64,000 bases of DNA, from contig NZ_BMND01000007.1 of NCBI RefSeq assembly GCF_014646275.1, positions 1-64,000 on the forward strand, read 5' to 3'. How positions within the stretch are numbered: position 1 is the first letter of the stretch; the number at the start of each line of letters is the position of its first letter. This DNA is from Streptomyces kronopolitis (lineage in GTDB: Bacteria; Actinomycetota; Actinomycetes; Streptomycetales; Streptomycetaceae). The position numbers and the translations under genes were made by a program. Under the pieces are notes generated by a model. It was given only the letters and a program-made list of their open reading frames with translations. It was not told the DNA's origin and did not search any database. This document shows, one piece after another, positions 39,949 through 50,039 of the stretch.

Positions 39949-40131
39949 GGACGGGATCCTGGTAACCGCCGGTAAGGGTGTCAAGGGGGCGGCAGGGAAG
40001 GGGAGTTGAGGGAGGTGCCCCGGCGAAACCGGGGGCGGCGGGCGCCGCTCGCCAGGGGCAGGGAAGCGCGCGAGGTGGCACGGGGCCCAACCGGATCAGG
40101 ACCCGCCCGGCCCAGGGATCACCCGCGGACG

Positions 40132-40398
40132 CTACGAGCCTTCCTTCAGGACCTTGCTGATCAGCGTCCGCTGTTCGTCCGTGAGCCGGGGATCGGCGCA
40201 GTACACCGTGCGGCCGTCGACGGTGATCCGGTAGCTGAAGCCGTCCGGGACCCCGGTGGGGGGCTCGGAGCGGGCGGTGGCGACGGCCTTGTCGGCCAGG
40301 GACCGCAGGTCGTCGGCGTCGTCGCGGCCAGCGGTGTCGATCTCGGCGCGGCGGTCGATGCCGCTGAATCCGCCGGTGCGATGGACGTGGATGCGCAT
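40132..40398 (-). CDS. Emfourin-like inhibitor of the adjacent M4 protease
   Basis: An 88-residue protein with start context AAAGGAGCCCGTTATG. It begins MRIHVHRTGGFSGIDRRAEID, the typical 'R-x-GGF-x-G' opening of emfourin proteins, cytosolic slow-binding inhibitors of protealysin-like proteases, and ends LTDEQRTLISKVL. It lies directly downstream of such a protease on the same strand, the arrangement described for protealysin operons. Assignment rests on this opening and on position; the family is divergent. Confidence 0.8.
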   Translation of the reverse strand: MRIHVHRTGGFSGIDRRAEIDTAGRDDADDLRSLADKAVATARSEPPTGVPDGFSYRITVDGRTVYCADPRLTDEQRTLISKVLKEGS

Positions 40399-40456
40399 AA
40401 CGGGCTCCTTTGTCGTCTACGACGGACTTGTACCCCACCGGGGCACGGTATGCGTG

Positions 40457-40492
40457 CGCGGGGCGGGGCGCTGCCGAGCGCCCCGCCCCGCG
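40457..40492 (-). terminator. Strong hairpin between the M4 protease and its inhibitor gene
   Basis: A perfect 16-bp GC stem (arms CGCGGGGCGGGGCGCT and complement) with loop GCCG, 20 bp past the protease stop. It would reduce or end read-through into the inhibitor gene. Confidence 0.7.
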
Positions 40493-40511
40493 GACCTCGT
40501 TCCGCGCCGTG

Positions 40512-41597
40512 CTACTTGGGGGTGACGCCGACCTGGGTCCAGGCCTTGACCATGGCGTCGTGTTCCGCGCCGGCGCCGAAGCGGGCCTGCGCCGCCTTGA
40601 TGGTGAGCGCGGCGAAGTCGGCGAACTGCGCGTTCTTGGTGAGTTTGCCGCCGGTCAGGACGTCGTACCAGACCTGCCCGGCGCGCTCCCAGGCCTTGCC
40701 GCCGAGCGCGGTGGCGGCCAGGTAGAAGGCGTGGTTGGGGATGCCGGAGTTGATGTGCACCCCGCCGTTGTCGTCGGTGGTGCGGACGTAGCCCTTCATC
40801 GTGGCGGGCTGCGGGTCCTTGCCGAGGACGTCGTCGTCGTACGCGGTGCCGGGGGCCTTCATCGAGCGCAGGGCCGTGCCGGTGACGTTCGGGCCGAGCA
40901 GCTCGGCGCCGATCAGCCAGTCGGCCTTGTCGGCGGTCTGGCCCAGCGCGTACTGCTTGATCAGCACGCCGAAGACATCGGAGACGGACTCGTTGAGGGC
41001 GCCGGGCTGGCCCTCGTAGTCGAGGTTGGCGGTGTACTGCGTGACGCCGTGAGTCAGCTCGTGGCCGATGACGTCGACGGGGATGGTGAAGTCCTTGAAC
41101 AGGTCGTTGTCGCCGTCGCCGAACACCATCCGCTCGCCGTCCCAGAAGGCGTTGTCGTACTTCTGGCCGTAGTGGACCGTGGCGTTCAGCGGCAGGCCGG
41201 CGCCGTCGATGGACTTGCGGCCGTAGACCTTGAGGTAGAGCTCGAAGGTGGCGCCGAGGCCGGCGTGCGCGCGGTTGACGGAGGCGTCCTTGGAGGGGCC
41301 GTCCGTCTCGGCGTGCACCTTGTGGCCCGGCAGGGTCTCCTGGTGGCGGGCGTCGTAGATGGTGCGCTTGGGCTTGTCAGCGGCGGCTTCGGGGTCACCC
41401 GGGGTGAGGTCGCGGGCAGCGATCTCGCGGCGCTGGGTGCGCCGTGCGTGGTCGTGCTCCAGGGTGCGGCGGGCGGGCTCGTGCCGGTCCGGGTCGTCGG
41501 ACCGGGCCAGGTTGTCGAGGATGTGCGGCGGGATGATCGTGCAGAAGACGGGAGTGCCGCTGCCGGCCGGTTCTGGCGTCGCGTCATTGAGGTCCAT
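40512..41597 (-). CDS. Protealysin-like M4 metalloprotease
   Basis: Thermolysin-family protease of 361 residues from MDLNDATPEP. It has no signal peptide. Residues 17-29 (VFCTIIPPHILDN) match the short protealysin propeptide motif, with Cys19 as likely cysteine switch. Zinc ligands: HELTH (His178, His182; catalytic Glu179) and Glu202 in NESVSD; the catalytic His lies in GGVHINSGIPNHAF. The short propeptide and missing export signal mark it as a protealysin-like enzyme that accumulates inside the cell, in keeping with the downstream inhibitor gene. Confidence 0.92.
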   Translation of the reverse strand: MDLNDATPEPAGSGTPVFCTIIPPHILDNLARSDDPDRHEPARRTLEHDHARRTQRREIAARDLTPGDPEAAADKPKRTIYDARHQETLPGHKVHAETDGPSKDASVNRAHAGLGATFELYLKVYGRKSIDGAGLPLNATVHYGQKYDNAFWDGERMVFGDGDNDLFKDFTIPVDVIGHELTHGVTQYTANLDYEGQPGALNESVSDVFGVLIKQYALGQTADKADWLIGAELLGPNVTGTALRSMKAPGTAYDDDVLGKDPQPATMKGYVRTTDDNGGVHINSGIPNHAFYLAATALGGKAWERAGQVWYDVLTGGKLTKNAQFADFAALTIKAAQARFGAGAEHDAMVKAWTQVGVTPK

Positions 41598-41756
41598 ACG
41601 CAAACGGTGGCACTCTGTAATGCGGCTGTCACTGCCTGCGGCTGAAATTCCCGGAAAAGTGTGGTTAGTCGCATTTAAGCCATCTGGCCCGCCCCGTCCC
41701 GCATACTGATACACCACCGCCACACCGGGCGTACCTCGGCTAGGGTGCTGTGCATC

Positions 41757-41795
41757 ATGCGTTTCGGGCTGCTTCTCCTTAGCTGCCGCGGCGAG

Positions 41796-41804
<9 letters not shown>
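41757..41804 (+). CDS. leuL: leuA leader peptide
   Basis: A 15-codon open frame, MRFGLLLLSCRGEGL, with four leucine codons in a row (CTG CTT CTC CTT) and a fifth just before the stop, 117 bp upstream of leuA. A TAGGGT -10-like box (41741-41746) lies ten bases before the ATG, so the leader may be translated from an almost leaderless transcript. Leucine starvation would stall ribosomes on the Leu run and change folding of the downstream hairpins. Confidence 0.85.
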
Positions 41805-43700
<1,896 letters not shown>

Positions 43701-43748
43701 CCTGCACCAACGGCCTCAACTCACGGACACGATCGCCGAGTTGCGCAC

Positions 43749-43785
43749 CGCGCCCCCGCAGCCCCGACCGGGCCGCGGGGGCGCG
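43749..43785 (+). terminator. leuA terminator
   Basis: An 11-bp perfect stem CGCGCCCCCGC / GCGGGGGCGCG with an internal CCCG/CGGG mini-stem in the loop, about 50 bp past the leuA stop. Confidence 0.7.
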
Positions 43786-43915
43786 CCGTTGTGCGGCACC
43801 GCCACCTGAAGGTGGGGTTTGAAATCCGCAAGGGTAACTCTGCGTAATTGAGTTGGTACTTTTGGTGATGAGCGCCGGTCGGACAGGCCGCGGCGCGCAC
43901 ACCAAGGACGTGCAG

Positions 43916-44959
43916 ATGACCAGATTTCGCATGCCCGCACTCTCCCGGCTGGCGCTGGCGGGTGCCGCCGCGCTCGCCGTCGTGGCCTCGGCCCTCACCC
44001 CGGCGGCGACCGGAGCACGGGCCGCGGCGGCCGACCGCCCGGAGTATGTCGCGCTGGGCGACTCCTACAGCGCCGGCGTGTTCGTCCGCCCCTGGGACGA
44101 CAGCGACGGCTGCGGCCGCTCGTACCGCAACTACCCCCACCAGGTGGCGGAGCGGTTCGGCTACCAGCTGCGGGACGTGACCTGCGGAGCGGCCGAAGTC
44201 GTAGACGGGATCCTGGAGCCCCAGCCGTCCGACAAGATCCTCGGCCCGCCGACCGTCCCACCGGAGGGCGGCTGGCCCGAACTGCCCGCGCAGCTGGAGG
44301 CGCTGTCCCCGGACACCGACTTCGTCAGCGTCGGCATCGGCGGCAACTCCCTCGGCTTCGGCACCATCCTGGCCAAGTGCCTCGAACTCGGCCTCACCCA
44401 GCCCCTGAAGACCAAGCCCTGCACCGACCACTACACCGGCAACGGCGCCGGGGCCGGCTGGCTGGCCGACAGCTTCGCGCGGCTGGACGCCGACTTCGGC
44501 CGCATGATGACGGCGATCCACACGGCCGCACCGCACGCCAAGGTCGCGATCGTCGGCTACCCCGCCATCGTCCCCGACAACTCCGGCTGCAGCTTCCTGC
44601 ACTGGAACCAGCTCGGCAGCGTCAAGAAGGGCGACATGCCCTGGCTGGACGGACTGGAGAAGCGCCTGAACGAGCTGCTGCACCGCCACGCCGGCCACCA
44701 GAACGCGGCCTATGTCGACACCTACGGGCCGAGCGTGGGCCACGGCGTCTGCCAGAGCGGGGAGGCGAAGTGGATGTACGGCATCCGGGACAACCTCACC
44801 GGTGACGGCGACCAGACGGATCCGCCGACGGAGCTGTGCAACGACATCCCCGGCACCGGCGAGGCCTGCACCCTGGTGCACCCCAACGCCCGCGGACTGG
44901 ACAACCAGGCCCGGGAAGTGGCCAAGGTCCTGCATCACGCCAGGAGTACGCAGCCCTGA
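43916..44959 (+). CDS. Secreted SGNH/GDSL-type esterase-lipase
   Basis: A 347-residue exported hydrolase. Signal peptide residues 1-38 (ALAGAAALAVVASALTPAATG). Catalytic Ser50 sits in YVALGDSYSAG (block I), block III is GIGGNSLGF, and the catalytic His near residue 322 is in LVHPNARGLDNQ. Several cysteines (SDGCGRSY, DVTCGAA, KPCTDHY, SGCSF, GVCQS, ELCND, EACTL) are spaced as in the disulfide-bonded Streptomyces lipases. The start at 43916 is preferred over ATG 43853; a GTG at 43910 is possible. Confidence 0.92.
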   Translation: MTRFRMPALSRLALAGAAALAVVASALTPAATGARAAAADRPEYVALGDSYSAGVFVRPWDDSDGCGRSYRNYPHQVAERFGYQLRDVTCGAAEVVDGILEPQPSDKILGPPTVPPEGGWPELPAQLEALSPDTDFVSVGIGGNSLGFGTILAKCLELGLTQPLKTKPCTDHYTGNGAGAGWLADSFARLDADFGRMMTAIHTAAPHAKVAIVGYPAIVPDNSGCSFLHWNQLGSVKKGDMPWLDGLEKRLNELLHRHAGHQNAAYVDTYGPSVGHGVCQSGEAKWMYGIRDNLTGDGDQTDPPTELCNDIPGTGEACTLVHPNARGLDNQAREVAKVLHHARSTQP

Positions 44960-45250
44960 CTGTTGACGGCCCCGCAAGGCTGATGCCGCGGGACCGCCGC
45001 TGACCCCGCACGCCCGCCGACCTCGGCCGACGGGCGGCGGCCGGGCCCCCACGGGGCGTCGACGGGCCCCGTCCCGCCCCCTCCTCCAGGGGCGGGGCCC
45101 GTCGTTCGCCTTCGGCAACCGGCCAGTTGTCCGATACGAGGTGCTGACGCCGCATCACACATGTGGCTAACATCACGTCCAATGTGGCGACAGGGCGATG
45201 GGGTCACCTCCCGTGCCCGCAGGGCCACGGGAGAGTTACGGAGGGCAGAC
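44960..45250. other. Spacer between the esterase and TerB-like genes
   Basis: About 290 bp with a strong hairpin (45061-45103). The remainder shows short repeats of ACATGTGGC / AATGTGGCG near 45158-45190. No gene recognised. Confidence 0.5.
45061..45103 (+). terminator. Terminator-like hairpin after the esterase gene
   Basis: Arms GACGGGCCCCG+CCCC (with a 5-nt bulge) and GGGGCGGGGCCCGTC around loop CTCCTCCA, about 100 bp past the stop. Confidence 0.6.
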
Positions 45251-45961
45251 GTGATGCACAAGATGTGTGTGATGGGCGTGCGCACGTCCTGGCGTACCGT
45301 CGCCGACGGCGAGTTCTTCTGTCCGGACTGCGGCGGGGACCGCAACTACCTCCGCCGGACCGGCCGCCGCCGCCTCACCCTCCTCGGCGTCCCGCTGCTC
45401 TCCCGCGGCGCCGCCGGACCCGTCCTGGAGTGCTCCGCCTGCCGCGGCCACTTCGGCCCGGACGCCCTCGACCACCCCACCACCGTCCGCTTCTCCGCGA
45501 TGCTCAGGGACGCCGTCCACACGCTCACCCTGGCGCTGCTGGCCGCGGGCGGCACCTCCTCGCGCGCGGTCCGCGACACCGCCGTCAGCACGGTCCGGGC
45601 GGCCGGCTTCGCGGACTGCTCCGAGGAACAGCTGCTGACCCTGCTCGCCGCGCTCGCCGCCGACACCGGCCGGGTGACCGGCAGTTACGAGGGGGCGGCG
45701 GCCGGCCACTGCGCCCACCAGGGCATGGACCCGTGCGGCACCGCACTGGCCATAGAGCTCCATGAGTCGCTGGAGCCGCTGGCCCCGCACCTCGCCCCGG
45801 CGGGCCGCGAGGCGCTGCTCCTCCAGGGCGCCCGCATCGCGCTCGCCGACGGCGCCTACACGCCCGCGGAGCGCGAGGTGCTCAGCACGGTCGGCAGCGC
45901 GCTGATGCTCCGCCCCGCCGACACCCACCGCCTGCTCGCGGCGGCCCGCACGCCCTCCTGA
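45251..45961 (+). CDS. TerB-like protein with N-terminal zinc ribbon
   Basis: GTG 45251 or ATG 45254, after SD GGAGGG. Four cysteines near residues 23, 26, 60 and 63 (FFCPDCGGD and LECSACRGH) make a zinc ribbon. The C-terminal half is a helical TerB-like domain with acidic metal-binding positions (ALADGAYTPAEREVLSTVG). TerB domains are associated with tellurite-type stress systems and membranes. The gene stands alone, without other ter genes, so function stays open. Confidence 0.78.
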   Translation: MMHKMCVMGVRTSWRTVADGEFFCPDCGGDRNYLRRTGRRRLTLLGVPLLSRGAAGPVLECSACRGHFGPDALDHPTTVRFSAMLRDAVHTLTLALLAAGGTSSRAVRDTAVSTVRAAGFADCSEEQLLTLLAALAADTGRVTGSYEGAAAGHCAHQGMDPCGTALAIELHESLEPLAPHLAPAGREALLLQGARIALADGAYTPAEREVLSTVGSALMLRPADTHRLLAAARTPS

Positions 45962-46012
45962 GCCCGCCCGGAAGCCGCCCGGCGGCCGTTGCCCGTCAGC
46001 CGGTGCACACGA

Positions 46013-46046
46013 CGACCCCGCCACCCGGAAGCGGATGACGGGGTCG
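46013..46046. terminator. Hairpin between converging TerB-like and P450 genes
   Basis: An 8-bp stem CGACCCCG / CGGGGTCG with an 18-nt loop, well placed to end both transcripts. Confidence 0.6.
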
Positions 46047-46114
46047 CGCGGCAGGCACCCGGTAGGCACCTCGCGGGCACCGGTGGGCGCGCCGCCGGTG
46101 CGGACCGCGGCGGC

Positions 46115-47350
46115 TCAGTCCTTGGTCAGCCGGACCGGCAGAGCGCGCAGGCCGCCCGAGATGAAGCCGCCCGTCGCCGCCAACTCCTCGGCCGGCACGG
46201 CCAGCTGGAGGTCGGGGAAGCGGGCGAAGAGGGCCGGCAGGGCGATCCGGGCCTCCATCCGGGCCAGCGGAGCGCCCAGGCAGTGGTGGACGCCGTGGCC
46301 GAAGGCGAGGTGCTCGGGGTCGGTGCGCCGGATGTCGAACTCGGCGGCCGTCTCCCCGTGGAAGGCGGGATCGCGGCCGGCCGCGGCGTATCCGGGGAGG
46401 ATCGCCTCGCCCTTGCGGATGGTGGGACCGTCCGGGATGTCGATGTCCTCGACGGCGAACCGCAGCGGCAGGCTGGCGATGCTGGGCGCCCAGCGCAGGG
46501 TCTCCTCGATGACGTCCTTCCAGGAGACCTGGCCCGAGAGCACCAGCGCGAGCTGCTCGGGGTGGGTGAGCAGCGCGTGGACGGCATTGCCCAGCAGGTC
46601 GACGGTGGTCTCGTGACCGGCGCCGATGACCAGCAGCAGGGTGTCGAGCAGCTCCCGCTCGGTCATCCGCCGGCCGTCGTCGTCCCGGGCGGAGACCAGC
46701 AGGCTGGTCAGGTCGTCGGCCGGGTTCTCCCGCTTGGCCGCGACCAGTTCACCGAGCAGCGCGTAGACCGCCGCGGCGGTGGCGCCGGCCTGCTCCGGGG
46801 TGGCCGTGGTGTCCATGATGGCCTCGACGAGCCGCGCGAGTTCGGCGCGCGGCGCGCCCTCGGGGAAGCCGAACAGCTCGCAGATGACCTGCATGGGCAG
46901 CGGGTGGTTGAAGCGCGCCCGCAGGTCCAGCGGCTCGCCCGCCGGGTGGGCGGCGAGATCGGCCAGTAAGCCCTGCGTGATGGCCTCCACCCGCGGGAGG
47001 ATGGCCTCGGTGCGGCGGGCGGTGAACGCCGGGGCGATCAGCTTGCGCAGCCGCCGGTGGTCCGCGCCGTACGCGGTGAACATGTTGGTGACGCCGATCC
47101 ACGACTGCAGCCAGCTGTTGCGGACCTCCTCGCGCTGCCATTCCGGCCAGTGGTCCCGGGGGTTCTTGGAGACCCGGTCGTCGGTCAGCAGCTGCTTGAG
47201 CAGGGTGTGGCCGGTGACCGTCCAGGCCTGGATGCCGCCCGGCAGCTCGGTGCGGACCACCGGGCCTAGCGCGCGGAGGCGGGCTGCCTCCCCGTGGATG
47301 TCGCTGCCGACCGGGTCGATGACGTAGGGGCGCTGTCCCTGTTGTGCCAC
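46115..47350 (-). CDS. Cytochrome P450, last gene of the conservon
   Basis: A 411-residue soluble bacterial P450. GTG start ([15 protein letters not shown]). The I-helix oxygen motif is GAGHETTVD, ExxR is EETLRW and the heme loop is [15 protein letters not shown], all canonical, so it should be active. Its start overlaps the 3' end of the preceding P450 gene by 85 bp. Codon 128 (46969-46967) is TTA, placing translation under the bldA tRNA in a Streptomyces background. The substrate is unknown. Confidence 0.93.
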   Translation of the reverse strand: MAQQGQRPYVIDPVGSDIHGEAARLRALGPVVRTELPGGIQAWTVTGHTLLKQLLTDDRVSKNPRDHWPEWQREEVRNSWLQSWIGVTNMFTAYGADHRRLRKLIAPAFTARRTEAILPRVEAITQGLLADLAAHPAGEPLDLRARFNHPLPMQVICELFGFPEGAPRAELARLVEAIMDTTATPEQAGATAAAVYALLGELVAAKRENPADDLTSLLVSARDDDGRRMTERELLDTLLLVIGAGHETTVDLLGNAVHALLTHPEQLALVLSGQVSWKDVIEETLRWAPSIASLPLRFAVEDIDIPDGPTIRKGEAILPGYAAAGRDPAFHGETAAEFDIRRTDPEHLAFGHGVHHCLGAPLARMEARIALPALFARFPDLQLAVPAEELAATGGFISGGLRALPVRLTKD

Positions 47351-48648
47351 GGAGTTGCTCCTGCCTGGTCGGGAGTGATGGGGGTGAAGCGGGCCGGCAG
47401 TGCCACCAGGGCCCGGTGGAAGGCGCCGTTGCGCCACTGCAGCGTGGCGGGGTCCACGGCGAGTTCGATGTCGGAGAGCCAGGCGGTCAGCCGCTCGATC
47501 GCCGTGGTGGCGATCAGCAGGGCGTGCCGCTTCACGGGGCAGGCGTGCGGACCGGCCGCCCACGACAGGTGCGAGCCGCCCCCGGAGCCGGGACCGGTCC
47601 GCGCGGTGGTGTCGAACTGGCTGTTGGCGGCCGCGTACGACACCATCACCAGCTGCCCCTTGCGCACCCAGGTGCCGTGGAAGAACACATCACGGACCGG
47701 GTAGTGGGCGGAGTAGTTGGTCAGCGGCGGGTCGTTCCACAGCACCTCGTTGATCGCGTCGTGCGCGGTGAGCGCGCCGCCGGACAGGGTGTTGTAGTAG
47801 CGGTCGTCGGACAGCATCCGCGCCAGCGCGTTGCCGATGAGGTTGGCGAGCGGCTCGTTGCCCGCGCCCATCGTGAGGATGACGTTGTGGATCAGTTCCT
47901 CGTCGTTCAGCGCGTGGGGGTGGTCCATGAACCAGGAGGTCAGGTCCGGTCCGCGCTGGGCCTTCTTCGCGCCCACCAGCTCCATGATGTAGCCGGTGTA
48001 CGCCTCGTTGGCGGCGGCGGCCTCCTCGGGGGAGTTGCCGTCCAGCATGCCGCCGATGGCCGAGATCAGCCGGTCGCTGTACGAATCCGGCAGCCCGAAG
48101 AGGTTGTTAAACATCAGCAGCGGGATCAGCCGCGCGTAGTCGGCGATCAGATCGACCTCGCCGTGCGCGCCGAACCGCTGGATCAGGGAGTCCGTGGCGC
48201 GCTGGACCCGGGCCCGCAGCTCGTGCGGCTCGACGAGCTTGAAGCTGTCGACGACGACGTCCCGGTAGCGCACGTGCGCCGGCCCGTCGGCGTAGAAGAT
48301 GTTGGGCCGCCACATCAGCATCGGCATGACGGGGGAGTCCGGCGGGACGGTCGTCATCCACTCCCGGGAGTCCTTGGACCAGGTGGCGTCGTCGTGCAGC
48401 AGATCGAGCGCCGCCCGGTAGTCGGTGACCAGCATCGCGGTCACCTCCGGTGCGATCTCGACCGGTGCCAGCGCGCCGTACTGCCGCAGATGGGCGTAGA
48501 TGCGGTGCGGGTCGGCGGCGAAGTCCGGTCCGTAGAGCTTCACCGGCGTCTGGGCGTCGGGCTGCGCCGGCGCGTACTGCTGCGGTGGGGCGGCGTGCGC
48601 GGGGCAGCCCGGTGGCGGTGCGGCTCCCGGCTGGTGCGGGGAAGTCAC
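47266..48648 (-). CDS. cvnE: Conservon cytochrome P450 (CvnE type), atypical active site
   Basis: A 460-residue P450-fold protein with a Pro/Gln-rich N-terminus. GTG start at 48648 overlaps the cvnD stop. The heme-ligand Cys is kept in [12 protein letters not shown], though the usual FGxG before it is SWAAG. The I-helix reads [12 protein letters not shown] (no Thr), and the K-helix ExxR position is NEVLWNDPP (Trp for Arg). The protein may bind heme without ordinary monooxygenase chemistry, perhaps as a sensor for the conservon complex. The tail beyond 47350 overlaps the next gene. Confidence 0.88.
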   Translation of the reverse strand: MTSPHQPGAAPPPGCPAHAAPPQQYAPAQPDAQTPVKLYGPDFAADPHRIYAHLRQYGALAPVEIAPEVTAMLVTDYRAALDLLHDDATWSKDSREWMTTVPPDSPVMPMLMWRPNIFYADGPAHVRYRDVVVDSFKLVEPHELRARVQRATDSLIQRFGAHGEVDLIADYARLIPLLMFNNLFGLPDSYSDRLISAIGGMLDGNSPEEAAAANEAYTGYIMELVGAKKAQRGPDLTSWFMDHPHALNDEELIHNVILTMGAGNEPLANLIGNALARMLSDDRYYNTLSGGALTAHDAINEVLWNDPPLTNYSAHYPVRDVFFHGTWVRKGQLVMVSYAAANSQFDTTARTGPGSGGGSHLSWAAGPHACPVKRHALLIATTAIERLTAWLSDIELAVDPATLQWRNGAFHRALVALPARFTPITPDQAGATPWHNRDSAPTSSTRSAATSTGRQPASAR

Positions 48649-49277
48649 GGGTTCGGGTTCTCCTCGGGGGTGTGGGCCAGGACGTGCCCGACGAGCGCGA
48701 TCAGCGCGTCGACGGACTGTTCCCGGTCGCGGGCGTCGCACATCACCAGCGGCGTCTCGGGGTGCAGGTCGAGGGCCTCGCGGAGCTTCTCGGGGCTGTA
48801 CTGGGGCGCGTCGGGGAAGGTGTTGACCGCGACCGCGTAGCGCAGCCCGGCCTCCTCGACGATGTCCATCACCTCGAAGGAGTCCGCCAGCCGGCGGGTG
48901 TCCGCGAGGACCAGGGCGCCCAGCGCGCCGCGGGCGATGTCCTGCCACAACGGGCGGAAACGTTTCTGCCCGGGGGTGCCGAAGAGGTACAGCACCAGAT
49001 CCCCGGGCAGCGTCAGCCGTCCGAAGTCGATGGCGACGGTGGTGGTCGTCTTCTCCCGGACGCCGGCGAGGCTGTCGACCCCTACGCCGGTCTGGGTCAT
49101 GACCTCCTCGGTGTGCAGCGGCGGGGTCTCGGACAAGGCCCGGATGAGCGTGGTCTTGCCGACCCCGAACGGCCCCGCGATCAGCAGTTTGACCAGGGTC
49201 TGGTGCTCGCCGGAGAGGTACATGTTGCCGGTGCCCGCAGCCGTGTCGGCGCTAGCACTTGAGAGAGCGGAGTCCAT
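48645..49277 (-). CDS. cvnD: Conservon small GTPase (CvnD)
   Basis: Ras/Rab-like bacterial GTPase of 210 residues. P-loop GPFGVGKTTLI, switch/G3 LYLFGTPGQKRF and a G4-like AVNTFPD are present. In conservons this protein is thought to act like a heterotrimeric G-protein switch with CvnA-C at the membrane. It overlaps cvnC by 26 bp and the P450 gene by 4 bp. Confidence 0.93.
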   Translation of the reverse strand: MDSALSSASADTAAGTGNMYLSGEHQTLVKLLIAGPFGVGKTTLIRALSETPPLHTEEVMTQTGVGVDSLAGVREKTTTTVAIDFGRLTLPGDLVLYLFGTPGQKRFRPLWQDIARGALGALVLADTRRLADSFEVMDIVEEAGLRYAVAVNTFPDAPQYSPEKLREALDLHPETPLVMCDARDREQSVDALIALVGHVLAHTPEENPNP

Positions 49278-49614
49278 CGAGAACCCTCTCCAGGATCTGT
49301 CGGTCGAATTGCTCGGCTTCGGGAATGGGGGGCCGGGCGTGCAGCCGCCCGGCGTCGACGAGATCGGCCACCAGCACCTTCACCACGCTCACGGGGAGGT
49401 GAAGGTGGGCGGCGACCTCCGCCAGAGACAGCGCCCCGGGCTGCAGCAGCTCCAGGATGCGGTGCTCCTCCGGGCGTACCTCACTGGTGATCGGCATGTC
49501 CACGCCGTGCAGCAGGGTGAGCCGGTCGAGGGTGTTGCGGCTCGGCCGGGCGCGTCCGCCGGTCGCCAGATAGGCCGGTACGAGGCGCCTGCCGCTGCTC
49601 TGGCGCGGCGTCAT
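49252..49614 (-). CDS. cvnC: Conservon DUF742 protein (CvnC)
   Basis: A 120-residue DUF742 protein with a winged-helix-like core (LLQPGALSLAEVAAHLHLPV, VLVADLVDAGRL). Such proteins accompany CvnB in a complex with CvnA. Its ATG overlaps the cvnB stop. Confidence 0.93.
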   Translation of the reverse strand: MTPRQSSGRRLVPAYLATGGRARPSRNTLDRLTLLHGVDMPITSEVRPEEHRILELLQPGALSLAEVAAHLHLPVSVVKVLVADLVDAGRLHARPPIPEAEQFDRQILERVLDGLRSLKC

Positions 49615-50039
49615 GCCGGGTTACCGAGGTCCCGGGCCGGGCTGTTCATGACCTTGTTGCCCAGCGTCGTGACCTGGATCTGCATGTGGTGGGCGACGAC
49701 GCCCATGTTCACCTCCGGACCTGCGAAGACGGCCAGGCAGGTGTTCTCGCCGGCCGGTATCGCGAAGACGAAGCCTTCGTCGGACTCGATGACGGTCTGC
49801 CGCAGCCGGGTGTCGTCCTTCTCGGCGAAGGCCGCGGTGACGGCACGTCCCGCGCCCTGCAGCGCGGACATCATCGCGGCGACACCCTCGGCGGAGTCCC
49901 GCTTCAGCCCGGGCGACGAGCCCTCGATGAAGCCGTCGCCGGAGATGACGGCGGCGTGGATAACATGCGGCAACTCCAGGAGGGGCGTGAGCACCCAGGA
50001 CTTGTCCTCGGCGACACGGCGGCGGGTGGGGCTGTTCAT
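49611..50039 (-). CDS. cvnB: Conservon roadblock/LC7 protein (CvnB)
   Basis: A 142-residue roadblock/LC7-fold protein (SWVLTPLLELPHVIHAAVIS, GVAAMMSALQGAGR, ENTCLAVFAGPEVNMG). Roadblock proteins typically act as GTPase partners, here of CvnD. Start overlaps the cvnA stop by 4 bp. Confidence 0.94.
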   Translation of the reverse strand: MNSPTRRRVAEDKSWVLTPLLELPHVIHAAVISGDGFIEGSSPGLKRDSAEGVAAMMSALQGAGRAVTAAFAEKDDTRLRQTVIESDEGFVFAIPAGENTCLAVFAGPEVNMGVVAHHMQIQVTTLGNKVMNSPARDLGNPA

